This document shows, one piece after another, positions 1-7,533 of a stretch of 9,543 nucleotides of DNA. This DNA comes from CAIPVR01 sp049316905. GTDB lineage: Bacteria > Actinomycetota > Acidimicrobiia > Acidimicrobiales > Microtrichaceae. The number at the start of each line of letters is the position of its first letter. Within the stretch, counting starts at the first letter, position 1. The notes below the pieces were generated by a model, which was given only the letters and a program-made list of their open reading frames with translations, ran no database searches and was not told the DNA's origin. The position numbers and the translations under genes were made by a program. The DNA lies in NCBI GenBank assembly GCA_049316905.1, contig JBMOJH010000125.1:1-9543 (forward strand), read 5' to 3'.

Positions 1-2229
1 CCGCTGGGGTGGCACGCGCCGATGATGCTGGCGTTCACCTCGGGCACGAGCGGCACGCCGAAGGGCGCGATCGTGAACCACGGCGTCCTCCTCAACCTGG
101 TGCGCGGTGCCTCGGACGCGCTGGGCATCGGGCGCGGCGACACGATGCCGATGCTGTTCCCCACGTCGCTGGCGGTGGCCGCCTACCCGATGTTCCTCCC
201 ATTGCTCAACGGCGGAACGCTGGCCACCCTCGACGTCCGGTCCGTCGGTCTGGCCCCGGTGGCCGACTTCCTCGAGGGGGAGGGGATCACCCTCGCCTAC
301 ATGGCACCCACGGTCGTCCGCTTTCTCGTGGACGCCCTCGCCGGTCGTGACTTCCCGGACCTCCGCATGATCGCCCTCGGCGGCGAGCTGGTGGACCCGG
401 AGATCCTGAAGGTCACCGCCGACCTGTTCGGCGTGCCCCACGTGGCGGTGGGGTACGGCACCACCGAGACCGGCGTGGTCTCCCTCGCCGTGTTCGATCG
501 CGACCAGCTGCCCACTGATGCCGTCCACTGCGGGTACGCCGTGCCCGACGTCGACATCGTCGTGCTCGACGGGTCCGGTGCCCCCGTGGCGACCGGGACC
601 ACCGGCGAGGTGGCGGTGGTGAGCCGCTACATGTTCGACGGCTACTGGGGCCATCCCGAACTGAACCGTCGGGTCCTCGCCGCCGACCCGGGTGGGTCGG
701 GCCGGCCCTGCTACCGCACCGGTGACCTCGGCCGCCTCGACGACGCGGGGGCGCTGACCCTCGTGGGCCGTCTGGACACGAAGGTCAAGGTGCGGGGCCG
801 GTTCGTCGTGCTCGGCGACGTGGAGGCCGACCTGCACGAGCTCGACGGCGTGGCCGACGCCGTGGTCACGGCCCGCGACGTGGACGGTGTCACCGAGCTC
901 GTGGCCCACGTGGTGCCGGCGGGCCCGACCGGGTCCGACACCCGGGCCCTGCGAGCCGAGCTGCTGGAACGTCGCGAGCCGTACCGCGTGCCGAGTCGAT
1001 GGGTGGTGCTCGACGAGCTGCCGCGCCTGCCCAACGGCAAGACCGACCGGCGGGCCCTGCCCGATCCCGACGTGCTCCTCGATCGCCTCACCGGCGACGA
1101 GCCCGGGCTCCTGGTGGCCCCGGAGGAGCACTCCGAGCTGCGCGAGGAGGTCCGCGCCCTCTGGCAGCGGCTCCTCCCGGTGGGCCCGGTGGGTGACGAC
1201 GAGGACTTCTTCGAGCTGGGCGGCGACTCGCTGCTCGCCGCCCAGATGCTGGTGATGCTCGAGCACTCCACCGGCACCGCCATTCCCATGGGTGAGCTGG
1301 TCCACGCCCGAACCGTCCGAACGCTCACCGAGGTGCTGGCCCGGCTCCGCGCCGGTGGGCCGTCACGTACCGGGACCGCGGCCTGTGTGCAGCACGGTGA
1401 CCTGTCGCGGCACCCGCGGCTGTGGTTCGTCCACGACCTCCAGGGCTCGGCCTACCGGATCCGGCACCTCGCGGAGGCCCTCGGCGAGGACCGGGCGGTC
1501 TGGAGCTTCGAGTCGCCCCTGCTCGCCGGGGAGCCCAACCGCGACACCGGCCTCGACACCTTCGCCGCCCGTTACGTGAGCGACCTCCGTCGGGTCCAGC
1601 CCGAGGGGCCCTACTGGCTGGCCGGGTACTCCTTCGGCGGTATCTGCGCCTACGAGATGGCCCGCCAGCTGCGCCGCGACGGCCAGGAGGTGGCGTTCCT
1701 CGGCGTGGTCGACGTGGGACCCGGCTACCGCGGTGCGGGTTGGGACGAGCACCGCTCGCCCCTGCGGCCGTGGTTCGGCATCGCCGGTCCGCCGCCGCCG
1801 GGCACGTCGGTGCTCGAGCAGTTCCGGCATTACCGCCGCATGGTGCAGGCCAGCCCCGAGGGCGCGGCCCGCCACCTGATGGTGCGCAGCGGGGTGGCCC
1901 GAGCGGTCGATCCCTGGCGGTTCCGTCAGGACCTGCGCCGCACCGGGCGGGTCCGCCCGGACTGGCGTCTCTGGTACGCGTGGGAGGAGCACTGGAAGCT
2001 CGCCGCCCGCGGGTGGGACCGCTCCAGCACCTATCCGGGCCGCATGGATCTGTTCTGGGCCGACGGCTCGGCGTCCGCCGACGCGACGATGGGATGGGGC
2101 CCGCTCGTGGGCGACCTCCGCATCCACCGGTTCCCCGGCGACCACGAGGGGATCCTCGAGCCGAGGGGTGCTCCCTCGCTCGCCCACGCCCTGCGGCTGG
2201 CCCTCGACGGGGTCGATGCCCCATCCTGA
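1..2229 (+). CDS. NRPS-like synthetase, C-terminal part (adenylation–carrier–thioesterase), 5' partial
   Basis: The frame is open to the left edge, and the window begins just before the A3 ATP-binding motif (FTSGTSGTPKG), so the start and roughly the first third of the adenylation domain are missing; 742 residues are visible. Following A3 are A5 (GYGTTET), A7 (YRTGDLGRLDD), a variant A8 (KVRGRFVVLGDVE) and A10 (LPNGKTDRRAL; catalytic Lys codon 1039). A carrier domain follows with LGGDSL (phosphopantetheine Ser codon 1228), then a type I thioesterase with GYSFGG (Ser codon 1630), Asp (codon 1711) and GDHE (His codon 2143). The Ser–Asp spacing of 27 residues equals that of the surfactin thioesterase. 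By family knowledge such a protein adenylates an acid, loads it on the carrier arm and releases it by hydrolysis, cyclisation or transfer. The usual amino-acid-binding Asp of motif A4 appears replaced by Ala (codon 172), so the substrate may not be an alpha-amino acid. Upstream domains cannot be excluded. Architecture is certain; substrate is unknown. Confidence 0.93.
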   Translation, partial: PLGWHAPMMLAFTSGTSGTPKGAIVNHGVLLNLVRGASDALGIGRGDTMPMLFPTSLAVAAYPMFLPLLNGGTLATLDVRSVGLAPVADFLEGEGITLAYMAPTVVRFLVDALAGRDFPDLRMIALGGELVDPEILKVTADLFGVPHVAVGYGTTETGVVSLAVFDRDQLPTDAVHCGYAVPDVDIVVLDGSGAPVATGTTGEVAVVSRYMFDGYWGHPELNRRVLAADPGGSGRPCYRTGDLGRLDDAGALTLVGRLDTKVKVRGRFVVLGDVEADLHELDGVADAVVTARDVDGVTELVAHVVPAGPTGSDTRALRAELLERREPYRVPSRWVVLDELPRLPNGKTDRRALPDPDVLLDRLTGDEPGLLVAPEEHSELREEVRALWQRLLPVGPVGDDEDFFELGGDSLLAAQMLVMLEHSTGTAIPMGELVHARTVRTLTEVLARLRAGGPSRTGTAACVQHGDLSRHPRLWFVHDLQGSAYRIRHLAEALGEDRAVWSFESPLLAGEPNRDTGLDTFAARYVSDLRRVQPEGPYWLAGYSFGGICAYEMARQLRRDGQEVAFLGVVDVGPGYRGAGWDEHRSPLRPWFGIAGPPPPGTSVLEQFRHYRRMVQASPEGAARHLMVRSGVARAVDPWRFRQDLRRTGRVRPDWRLWYAWEEHWKLAARGWDRSSTYPGRMDLFWADGSASADATMGWGPLVGDLRIHRFPGDHEGILEPRGAPSLAHALRLALDGVDAPS

Positions 2230-2233
2230 AGAC

Positions 2234-3631
2234 ATGGTGGCGAACTCCCGCGGGGTGGAGGCGCACGGTGCCGAGTACGGGCCGTCGCCGGAGGAGCTGA
2301 CGATCATCAGCGTGGACGACCACGTGGTCGAGCCGCCCGACATGTTCGAGGGCCGGCTCGCCGCGAAGTGGGTCGACCGGGCCCCCCGGGTGATCGAGCG
2401 GGCCGACGGCCGGGAGATGTGGCTGTTCGAAGGGGTGGAGATCCCCAACTTCGGGCTCAACGCCGTGTCCGGGCGCCCGCAGGAGGAGTACGGGATCGAG
2501 CCGACCCGCTACGACGAGATCCGCCCCGGGTGCTGGGACGTCGGCGCCCGCATCGACGACATGAACGCGGGCGGGATCCTGGCGTCGCTCTGCTTCCCGT
2601 CGTTCCCGCAGTTCTGCGGGCAGATCTTCGCCAACACCGAGGACAAGGACCTGGCCCTCGCAGTGCTGCAGGCCTACAACGACTGGCACGTCGAGGGCTG
2701 GGCGGGCGCGCACCCCGGCCGGTTCATCCCGCTGGCGCTCCTGCCGTACTGGGACCCGGAGCTGATGGCCGCCGAAGTGCGCCGGGTTGCCGCCCGCGGC
2801 GTGCGGGCGGTGACGTGGTCAGAGAACCCGGAGAAGCTGGGCGTGCCGAGCTTCCACAGCGAGCACTGGGATCCGTTCTGGCGGGCGTGCGACGAGGCCG
2901 GGATGGTCATCTGCCTGCACATCGGGTCGTCGTCGGCCGTGAAGCTGCCCTCGGTCGACGCGCCGTTCACCACGATGATGACGCTGCAGCCGACGGCCGT
3001 GATGGACACCGCGGCCGACCTGCTCTGGTCACGGGTGCTGCGCGAGTTCCCGAACGTGCGCTTCGCGCTCAGCGAGGGTTCGATCGGGTGGATCCCGTAC
3101 CTGCTGGAGCGGGCCGACTACGTGTGGGAGAACCACTCGGTGTGGACCGGATCCGACATGGGCGGTCGGCCGCCGTCGGAGGTCTTCCGGGAGCACTTCC
3201 TGGCGTGCTTCATCACCGACGACGCGGGCCTGCGCCTCATCGACCGGGTGGGAACTGACATCGTCTGCGTGGAGTCCGACTACCCCCACTCCGACTCGAC
3301 CTGGCCGCACACCCCCGAACGGCTGGCACCGCAGCTCCGCGGGCTGTCGGCGGACGTGGTGGCCGACATCACCCACCGCAACGCGATGCGCCACTTCGGA
3401 TTCGACCCGTTCGCTCACCATCGTCCGGAGGACTGCACCGTGGGCGCGCTCCGGGCCGGGGCGACGCAGGTGGACGTGGGGCCCTGCGAGCCCCGGCGGC
3501 CGTTCGTCGCCCCCGAGCGGCCGCTGACGCTCACCGACATGCTGCTGCGCGCCGAGCACCCGCTGCTCGACGAGCAGGCCGCGGCCGAGGGACTCGCCGA
3601 CGGCGACACCGATGCGGAGGGTGCGGCATGA
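2234..3631 (+). CDS. amidohydrolase family 2 (TIM-barrel metal-dependent hydrolase/decarboxylase-like)
   Basis: Encodes 465 residues if translation starts at ATG 2234, four bases after the synthetase stop. ATG 2216, overlapping that stop, is the alternative; neither has a strong ribosome binding site. The conserved region begins at about residue 24 (ISVDDHVVEP), with the N-terminal D-x-H metal pair at Asp28 and His30. A second metal His is in CLHIGSS (His229) and the conserved Asp is in ESDYPHSD (Asp349). The YNDWHVEGW segment is also typical of the group. These fit the amidohydrolase_2 superfamily, which includes ACMSD and gamma-resorcylate-type decarboxylases as well as C–N and C–C hydrolases, so reaction and substrate cannot be fixed. 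No signal peptide or membrane segment is visible; probably cytoplasmic. After the barrel there is a tail of about 50 residues, acidic at its end. The gene overlaps the next, related gene by 4 bp and is probably co-translated with it. Confidence 0.9.
   Translation: MVANSRGVEAHGAEYGPSPEELTIISVDDHVVEPPDMFEGRLAAKWVDRAPRVIERADGREMWLFEGVEIPNFGLNAVSGRPQEEYGIEPTRYDEIRPGCWDVGARIDDMNAGGILASLCFPSFPQFCGQIFANTEDKDLALAVLQAYNDWHVEGWAGAHPGRFIPLALLPYWDPELMAAEVRRVAARGVRAVTWSENPEKLGVPSFHSEHWDPFWRACDEAGMVICLHIGSSSAVKLPSVDAPFTTMMTLQPTAVMDTAADLLWSRVLREFPNVRFALSEGSIGWIPYLLERADYVWENHSVWTGSDMGGRPPSEVFREHFLACFITDDAGLRLIDRVGTDIVCVESDYPHSDSTWPHTPERLAPQLRGLSADVVADITHRNAMRHFGFDPFAHHRPEDCTVGALRAGATQVDVGPCEPRRPFVAPERPLTLTDMLLRAEHPLLDEQAAAEGLADGDTDAEGAA
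3616..3620 (+). promoter_or_regulatory. ribosome binding site (GGAGG) for the second amidohydrolase
   Basis: A perfect GGAGG core lies inside the end of the preceding coding region, 7 bases before ATG 3628. It is the clearest Shine-Dalgarno site in the window. It fixes the downstream start and shows that the overlapping ATGA junction is translated by initiation at 3628. Confidence 0.75.
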
Positions 3632-4848
3632 GCGCGGCCGGCACGGCACCGCCGCTGACCTTCATCGACGCCGACGGCCACGTGCTCGAGCCCGCCACGG
3701 CGATGCGCGAGTTCGCCCCGCCGGGCTTCGAGGACCGGGTGTGGCGGATCGAACCCGACGACACGGGCGCCGAGATCCTCCACATGGACGACATGGAGCC
3801 CATGGACACCGCGGTGATGGCGCTCGCCGGCACCGCGGGGGTGGACGAGGAACTGCGCCGCAAGATGCACGCCGGCGACTTCCGCTACTCCGACCTGCCG
3901 GACCACTGCTGGGACGCCACGGCCCGGCTCGCGGTCCTCGACACCGACAACATCGCCCACTCCGTCCTCCACGCCACGATGCTCCTCGGCTTCCAGGGGC
4001 TCCGTACCCACGAGTTCGTCGCTGCCCAGAGCCGCACGTTCAACGACTGGCTCTCCGACCTGTGCTCCCGCGGGCAGGGCCGCCTGCACGGCGTGGCGAA
4101 CCTGCCCCAGCGCGACCCCGTGGCCGCCGCGGCGGAGATCCGGCGGGTCGCCGACCTGCCCGGCATCGTCGGGGTGCAGCTCCGCCCCAACCCCGCGGTG
4201 GAGGGTCACCACTTCAACCATCCGATGTACGACCCGATCTGGCAGGCCTGCTCCGACACCGGGCTGCCCCTCGGGTTCCATCCGCTCCTCGCTGCGGACC
4301 TGCCCGGTGCCATCCGCGGCATGCACCTGAACCGGCTCGGCACCTCCGAGATCCCGGTCCAGGACCAGGAGGACTTCGGCTCCGACAACATCTACTTCGC
4401 CCAGGCCCTCGGCAACCCGGCCGACATGATGAACACGGTCATGTTCCTCACCGCGGGCGGCGTGCTCCAGCGGTTCCCCGACCTGCGCTGCGTGTTCCTC
4501 GAGTCCAACGGCGGCTGGATCGTGCCCCTGCTCGAGCGGCTCGACCACCACGCCCGCATCTACGAGTGGGACGTGCCCTGGTTGGAGGGAGCGATGCCGT
4601 CGGAGTTCTTCCGGCGCCAGTGCTGGATCAGCTTCGACGCGGACGAGTCCACCCTGTGCTTCACGGCGCGGTCCGAGCTCGTGGGAGCCGACCGCATCGT
4701 GTGGGCCAGCGACTTCCCGCACCCCGACGCGAAGTATCCGGGCACCACCGAGGAGCTCGCGGGCAACCTCGCCGAGCTCACGTGGGCGGACCAGCAGCGC
4801 ATCGCGGGCGCGAACGCGGCCGAGCTGTACGGGATCGACCTCGGTTGA
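3628..4848 (+). CDS. amidohydrolase family 2 protein, second copy
   Basis: Encodes 406 residues, starting at an ATG that overlaps the previous stop (ATGA) and follows a GGAGG site. It has the same fold and motif order as its neighbour but is clearly diverged. The N-terminal metal motif is DADGHVLEP (Asp16, His18), the mid-barrel His is in GFHPLL (His218), and the C-terminal Asp is in ASDFPHPD (Asp362). The FNDWLSDLC segment corresponds to YNDW in the neighbour. All expected metal ligands are present, so the enzyme should be active. By family knowledge it is a metal-dependent hydrolase or decarboxylase of a carboxylated or ring compound; the substrate is unknown. There is no signal peptide; probably cytoplasmic. 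The two adjacent copies may act on successive intermediates or form a mixed complex (inference). Confidence 0.92.
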   Translation: MSAAGTAPPLTFIDADGHVLEPATAMREFAPPGFEDRVWRIEPDDTGAEILHMDDMEPMDTAVMALAGTAGVDEELRRKMHAGDFRYSDLPDHCWDATARLAVLDTDNIAHSVLHATMLLGFQGLRTHEFVAAQSRTFNDWLSDLCSRGQGRLHGVANLPQRDPVAAAAEIRRVADLPGIVGVQLRPNPAVEGHHFNHPMYDPIWQACSDTGLPLGFHPLLAADLPGAIRGMHLNRLGTSEIPVQDQEDFGSDNIYFAQALGNPADMMNTVMFLTAGGVLQRFPDLRCVFLESNGGWIVPLLERLDHHARIYEWDVPWLEGAMPSEFFRRQCWISFDADESTLCFTARSELVGADRIVWASDFPHPDAKYPGTTEELAGNLAELTWADQQRIAGANAAELYGIDLG

Positions 4849-4853
4849 ACGCG

Positions 4854-5555
4854 GTGGAGCGCCTGCTGGGCGCAATCGTCCGCGCGAACAACGGGATGAT
4901 CCGGTCGGTCGGGGCCGCGGATCCGAATCCTCGCCCGCTGGCCGGGCTCCGGTGGCACGACGAGCTGCGCGCCGCCACCCCCGGGATCCGTCGGGAGTGG
5001 CTCGCCTTCCGTGACGCCGGAGGGCGGCTCCCGCGGATCGAGGACCTGCTCGGCGAGCACCAGGGCAACAGCGAGGTGTGGGCGGCGGGCCTGCTCGTCA
5101 GCCGTGGCCGACCCGTCGAGCCGATTGCCCGTCACTTCCCCGTGACGACCGCCGCCCTCGGCCGGGTGCCCGGCCTCCGATCCGCGTTGTGGTCGGTGCT
5201 TGCCCCGGGTGCGGAACTGCCGGCACACCGGGGACCCAACGCCGGTGTCCTGCGGTACCACCTGGGTGTGGTGTGCCGGCCCGGTGCGGTGCTCGAGGTG
5301 GAGGGCCGTCCGACGCCGTACGTCGAGGGCGAAGGGATCCTCTTCGACGACACCGCGGAGCACGCGGCCCGCAACGAGGCGCCCTCCGAGCGGGTGACGC
5401 TCTTCTGCGAGATCCTCCGCCCGCTCCCCGCCGGAGCGGGGCTCACGAACTCGGTGGTCCAGCGGTTGCTCGGTCTCGCTCCCCGCTACCGGGGAGCGGC
5501 GCGCCGCGCCGAGGCCTGGGACCGGTCACTGAACCGTGCCGGAGCGGTCCGATGA
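4854..5555 (+). CDS. aspartyl/asparaginyl beta-hydroxylase-like Fe(II)/2-oxoglutarate oxygenase
   Basis: Encodes 233 residues from GTG 4854. TTG 4845 (overlapping the previous stop) and ATG 4896 are alternatives, and none has a good ribosome binding site. The core is AHRGPN followed by LRYHLGV (residues about 124-138), then LFDDTAEHAARNE (about 163-175) and an Arg in SERVTLFCEI (Arg180). This matches the AspH/LpxO family: iron ligands His125 and His170, a Gly where other 2-oxoglutarate oxygenases carry the acidic ligand, and Arg180 for 2-oxoglutarate. Family members hydroxylate a beta carbon, for example Asp/Asn side chains or lipid A acyl chains. No membrane segment is seen, unlike LpxO or AspH, so a soluble enzyme acting on a small molecule or carrier-bound acyl group is likely (inference). 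The stop overlaps the next ATG by 4 bp. Confidence 0.82.
   Translation: MERLLGAIVRANNGMIRSVGAADPNPRPLAGLRWHDELRAATPGIRREWLAFRDAGGRLPRIEDLLGEHQGNSEVWAAGLLVSRGRPVEPIARHFPVTTAALGRVPGLRSALWSVLAPGAELPAHRGPNAGVLRYHLGVVCRPGAVLEVEGRPTPYVEGEGILFDDTAEHAARNEAPSERVTLFCEILRPLPAGAGLTNSVVQRLLGLAPRYRGAARRAEAWDRSLNRAGAVR
5541..5544 (+). promoter_or_regulatory. probable ribosome binding site (GGAG) for the glycosyltransferase gene
   Basis: GGAG lies 7 bases before ATG 5552, inside the end of the hydroxylase gene. Together with the ATGA overlap it supports 5552 as the start. Confidence 0.55.
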
Positions 5556-6658
5556 AGGCGAACCGCGTCCTGGTCGTCGGGCCGTGTCCGGCCCCGGAGC
5601 ACGACGACCCCTCGATCGACCTCGTCGTGGATCGCCTCGCTCGTGCCGGTTCCGAGGTCGGCAGGTGGTACCTGTTCCCGCGCCCGCACCAGCCACACCC
5701 GGCCGAGCGGGTGGTGGACGACCTCCGTGCCTGGTGGCCGTCGCAGGGGCTGTCGGCCGTGGGACTGGGGCCGGTGGCCGGCCGGCTCCGTGGCCTTCGG
5801 CTCCGGTCGTGGTTCCGCGAGGTCGACCCCGATGTCGTGATCCTCGACGACGAGGTCGGGGGTCGCCTGCTCGGGTCGACCCGGCGCCGGCCCCGTCTGG
5901 TCGCCCGGCCCGAGCCGACACCCGATGCCGAATGGGCGGTCGAGCGGCGGTCCTGCCCGCCGGTGGACGCCGTGCTGGTGCCGGCTCGTCGGGACGCCGA
6001 ACGCGGCACGGCCCCCTCCGCGGCGGCTCCCGAGGTCGGCTCGTCGATCGAAGTGGTCGAGCCGCCGGCCCACGTGCTGCGCCATGCCGGTGCCGCTCCG
6101 AGCGAGGGGGCAGTCAGCACGGCCCGTGAACGGGCGGCACTGCCGGCCGGGGTTCCGCTGCTGGCGGGATGGGGCGAGGACGGATGGCTCGACGGGCCGG
6201 ACCTGATGGTCCGGGTCCTGTGGGTGCTGGAGCACCATCACGGTCGGCGCGCCCACGGTGTGTGGTTCGGTCTCGAGGACCGCGCCGAGTTGCGGCGTCT
6301 GGAATCGGAGGCGGACCGGTGCGGGGTGCGTGACCGGTTCCACCTGCGCCCGCTCCGGGGTCCGGAGGCCCATCTGGCCGGTGACGTCGTCGTCCTGCCG
6401 CTGCGCTGCGACCGGCCCGGACTCGCGGATGAACTGGCGCCGGCGCTGCTGTCCGGGGCCCGGGTGGTCACCTTCCCGACGGTGTCCCCCGTGGACGACA
6501 GCGTGGAGGTCGTGCCCGTCCTCGACGTGGCCGCCCTCGCGGCAGCGGCCGATCGGCTGCTGGCCGTCGATCGCGGGGGCCGGCGGGCCGAGGTGGTGCG
6601 GCGATGGGACGGCGCGGTGGCCGGGATGGTCGACGGGATCCTCGGGTGGCCGCGCTGA
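5552..6658 (+). CDS. probable GT-B-fold glycosyltransferase, divergent
   Basis: Encodes 368 residues from an ATG overlapping the hydroxylase stop. The N-terminus has the Rossmann start typical of GT-B enzymes (RVLVVGPCP, then a helix with DLVVDRLARAG). The middle part VDPDVVILDDE resembles a nucleotide-fold strand. The C-terminal half contains GVRDRFHLRPL, GDVVVLPLRCDRPGLADELAPALLSGARVVTF and a final helix, in the order seen in GT4-type enzymes (loop before the donor site, E-rich helix, small-residue Gly then Val-Val). The canonical EGFGL-type donor motif is not recognisable. Residues about 145-200 are Ala/Glu/Arg-rich and look variable. There is no signal or membrane segment; probably cytoplasmic or membrane-associated. 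The expected role is sugar transfer to the pathway product or a lipid-linked acceptor (inference). A non-catalytic or other Rossmann-like protein is possible. Confidence 0.62.
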   Translation: MKANRVLVVGPCPAPEHDDPSIDLVVDRLARAGSEVGRWYLFPRPHQPHPAERVVDDLRAWWPSQGLSAVGLGPVAGRLRGLRLRSWFREVDPDVVILDDEVGGRLLGSTRRRPRLVARPEPTPDAEWAVERRSCPPVDAVLVPARRDAERGTAPSAAAPEVGSSIEVVEPPAHVLRHAGAAPSEGAVSTARERAALPAGVPLLAGWGEDGWLDGPDLMVRVLWVLEHHHGRRAHGVWFGLEDRAELRRLESEADRCGVRDRFHLRPLRGPEAHLAGDVVVLPLRCDRPGLADELAPALLSGARVVTFPTVSPVDDSVEVVPVLDVAALAAAADRLLAVDRGGRRAEVVRRWDGAVAGMVDGILGWPR

Positions 6659-6693
6659 CGCCCCACGGAGCGCGTCCGGTACCCTTCGGGATC

Positions 6694-7533
6694 GTGAACG
6701 GTTGGCGGGCCGCGGTGGCGGTCCTCGGGGCGGTGACCGTGCTGGCGGGGTGTGGATTCGTGACTGACGACCCGGCCGGCGTCGCCGCGTCCGGGCCGTC
6801 GACCACGGTCAGGCGGCCGCTCACCACGGTCGCGGGCGCGCGGTCCACGCTGCCGGACGGCACACCGGCCGACGGCCCACAACCGGGTGGTGATCCGGGC
6901 GCCGCAGCTGGGGCCACCGGCTCGGCCGGAGGCGACGCTGCCACGGCGCCCGGTGGCGCCGGCACGCCCGGTGGCACCGGCACCCCGGGTGGCGCGACCG
7001 GCGGAGCCGGAGGGTCGGCCGGTGGGGGCGCGCCCTCGTCCGGTGCGGGCGGCGGTCGCGGCGCGACCACGACCACCTCCCTGGTTCCCGGCGGACCCGG
7101 GTGGGACGCACTGCCGGAACCGGAGAAGGTGCTCGTACGGACCTGCACCCAGATGGTGGCCTTCCAGCGGGCGGGTGGAACCGCTGTGGTCGACAGCATC
7201 GAGCGACCGGAGGCCGCCTACGGCTCCCTCGCGTCGATGGTCGACTCGCTCGACGGGCTCGCCGCCGTGGCCCCGGCCGACCTGGCTCCACCGGTCCGGT
7301 CGATCGCCGGAGCCCTGCGCGGGGGATTGTCGGGCGACCGCAGCCCCCCGGTGCTGTTCGGCCGGATGAACACGGTCATCGCCAACCAGGAGCTGGCGAT
7401 CAACACGATGCTCCGTGCCGTCAACCGTCTGTGTCCGGCCCAGGTGGCGGCCGACACGGTGGACCAGGGTTCCTTCTTCCGTCTCGGGACCCCACTGCCG
7501 CCGGAACTCATCGGCAGCCTCACCCCCCGATGA
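6694..7533 (+). CDS. secreted lipoprotein with low-complexity linker, unknown function
   Basis: Encodes 279 residues from GTG 6694. Earlier in-frame starts back to 6604 lie inside the previous gene and would place a charged stretch before the signal peptide. The sequence has Arg5, a hydrophobic core and the lipobox VLAGC with Cys20 (codon 6751), so it should be exported, lipidated and anchored on the outer face of the membrane. Residues about 25-135 are low complexity, rich in Gly, Ala, Pro, Thr and Ser, probably a flexible spacer. The C-terminal domain, about 135-279, is mostly helical with two Cys (151 in RTCTQM, 247 in RLCPAQ) that could form a disulfide. I do not recognise this domain. 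The gene starts 35 bp after the glycosyltransferase and overlaps the carbamoyltransferase remnant by 4 bp, so it appears to be part of the same operon. Confidence 0.82.
   Translation: MNGWRAAVAVLGAVTVLAGCGFVTDDPAGVAASGPSTTVRRPLTTVAGARSTLPDGTPADGPQPGGDPGAAAGATGSAGGDAATAPGGAGTPGGTGTPGGATGGAGGSAGGGAPSSGAGGGRGATTTTSLVPGGPGWDALPEPEKVLVRTCTQMVAFQRAGGTAVVDSIERPEAAYGSLASMVDSLDGLAAVAPADLAPPVRSIAGALRGGLSGDRSPPVLFGRMNTVIANQELAINTMLRAVNRLCPAQVAADTVDQGSFFRLGTPLPPELIGSLTPR
6949..6993 (+). repeat. 18-bp tandem repeat inside the lipoprotein linker
   Basis: The 9-base core CCCGGTGGC occurs at 6949 and 6967, with the variant CCGGGTGGC at 6985, each 18 bp apart. The intervening 9 bases are similar (GCCGGCACG, ACCGGCACC). 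They encode Pro-Gly-Gly-x-Gly-Thr units of the flexible linker. Slippage could change the copy number without shifting the frame. Confidence 0.7.

Noticed and set aside
1325..2713. 462-residue minus-strand frame opposite the thioesterase and first amidohydrolase
   Set aside because: It is dominated by Arg/Gly/Pro/Ala low-complexity sequence and lies antisense to catalytic motifs of real genes; a shadow frame.
3612..4844. Long upstream in-frame extension of the hydroxylase reading frame
   Set aside because: The extension covers the second amidohydrolase in another frame and is His/Arg/Pro-rich without motifs; similarity to the AspH family begins only after about 4854.
3415..4875. 486-residue open frame on the minus strand opposite the amidohydrolase genes
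   Set aside because: It lies wholly antisense to two genes with clear family motifs, has His/Arg/Gly/Ala-rich composition and no recognisable motif; long antisense frames are expected at this GC content.
6659..6693. Possible promoter before the lipoprotein gene
   Set aside because: The gap is only 35 bp and shows no convincing -10/-35 pair; operon read-through is simpler.
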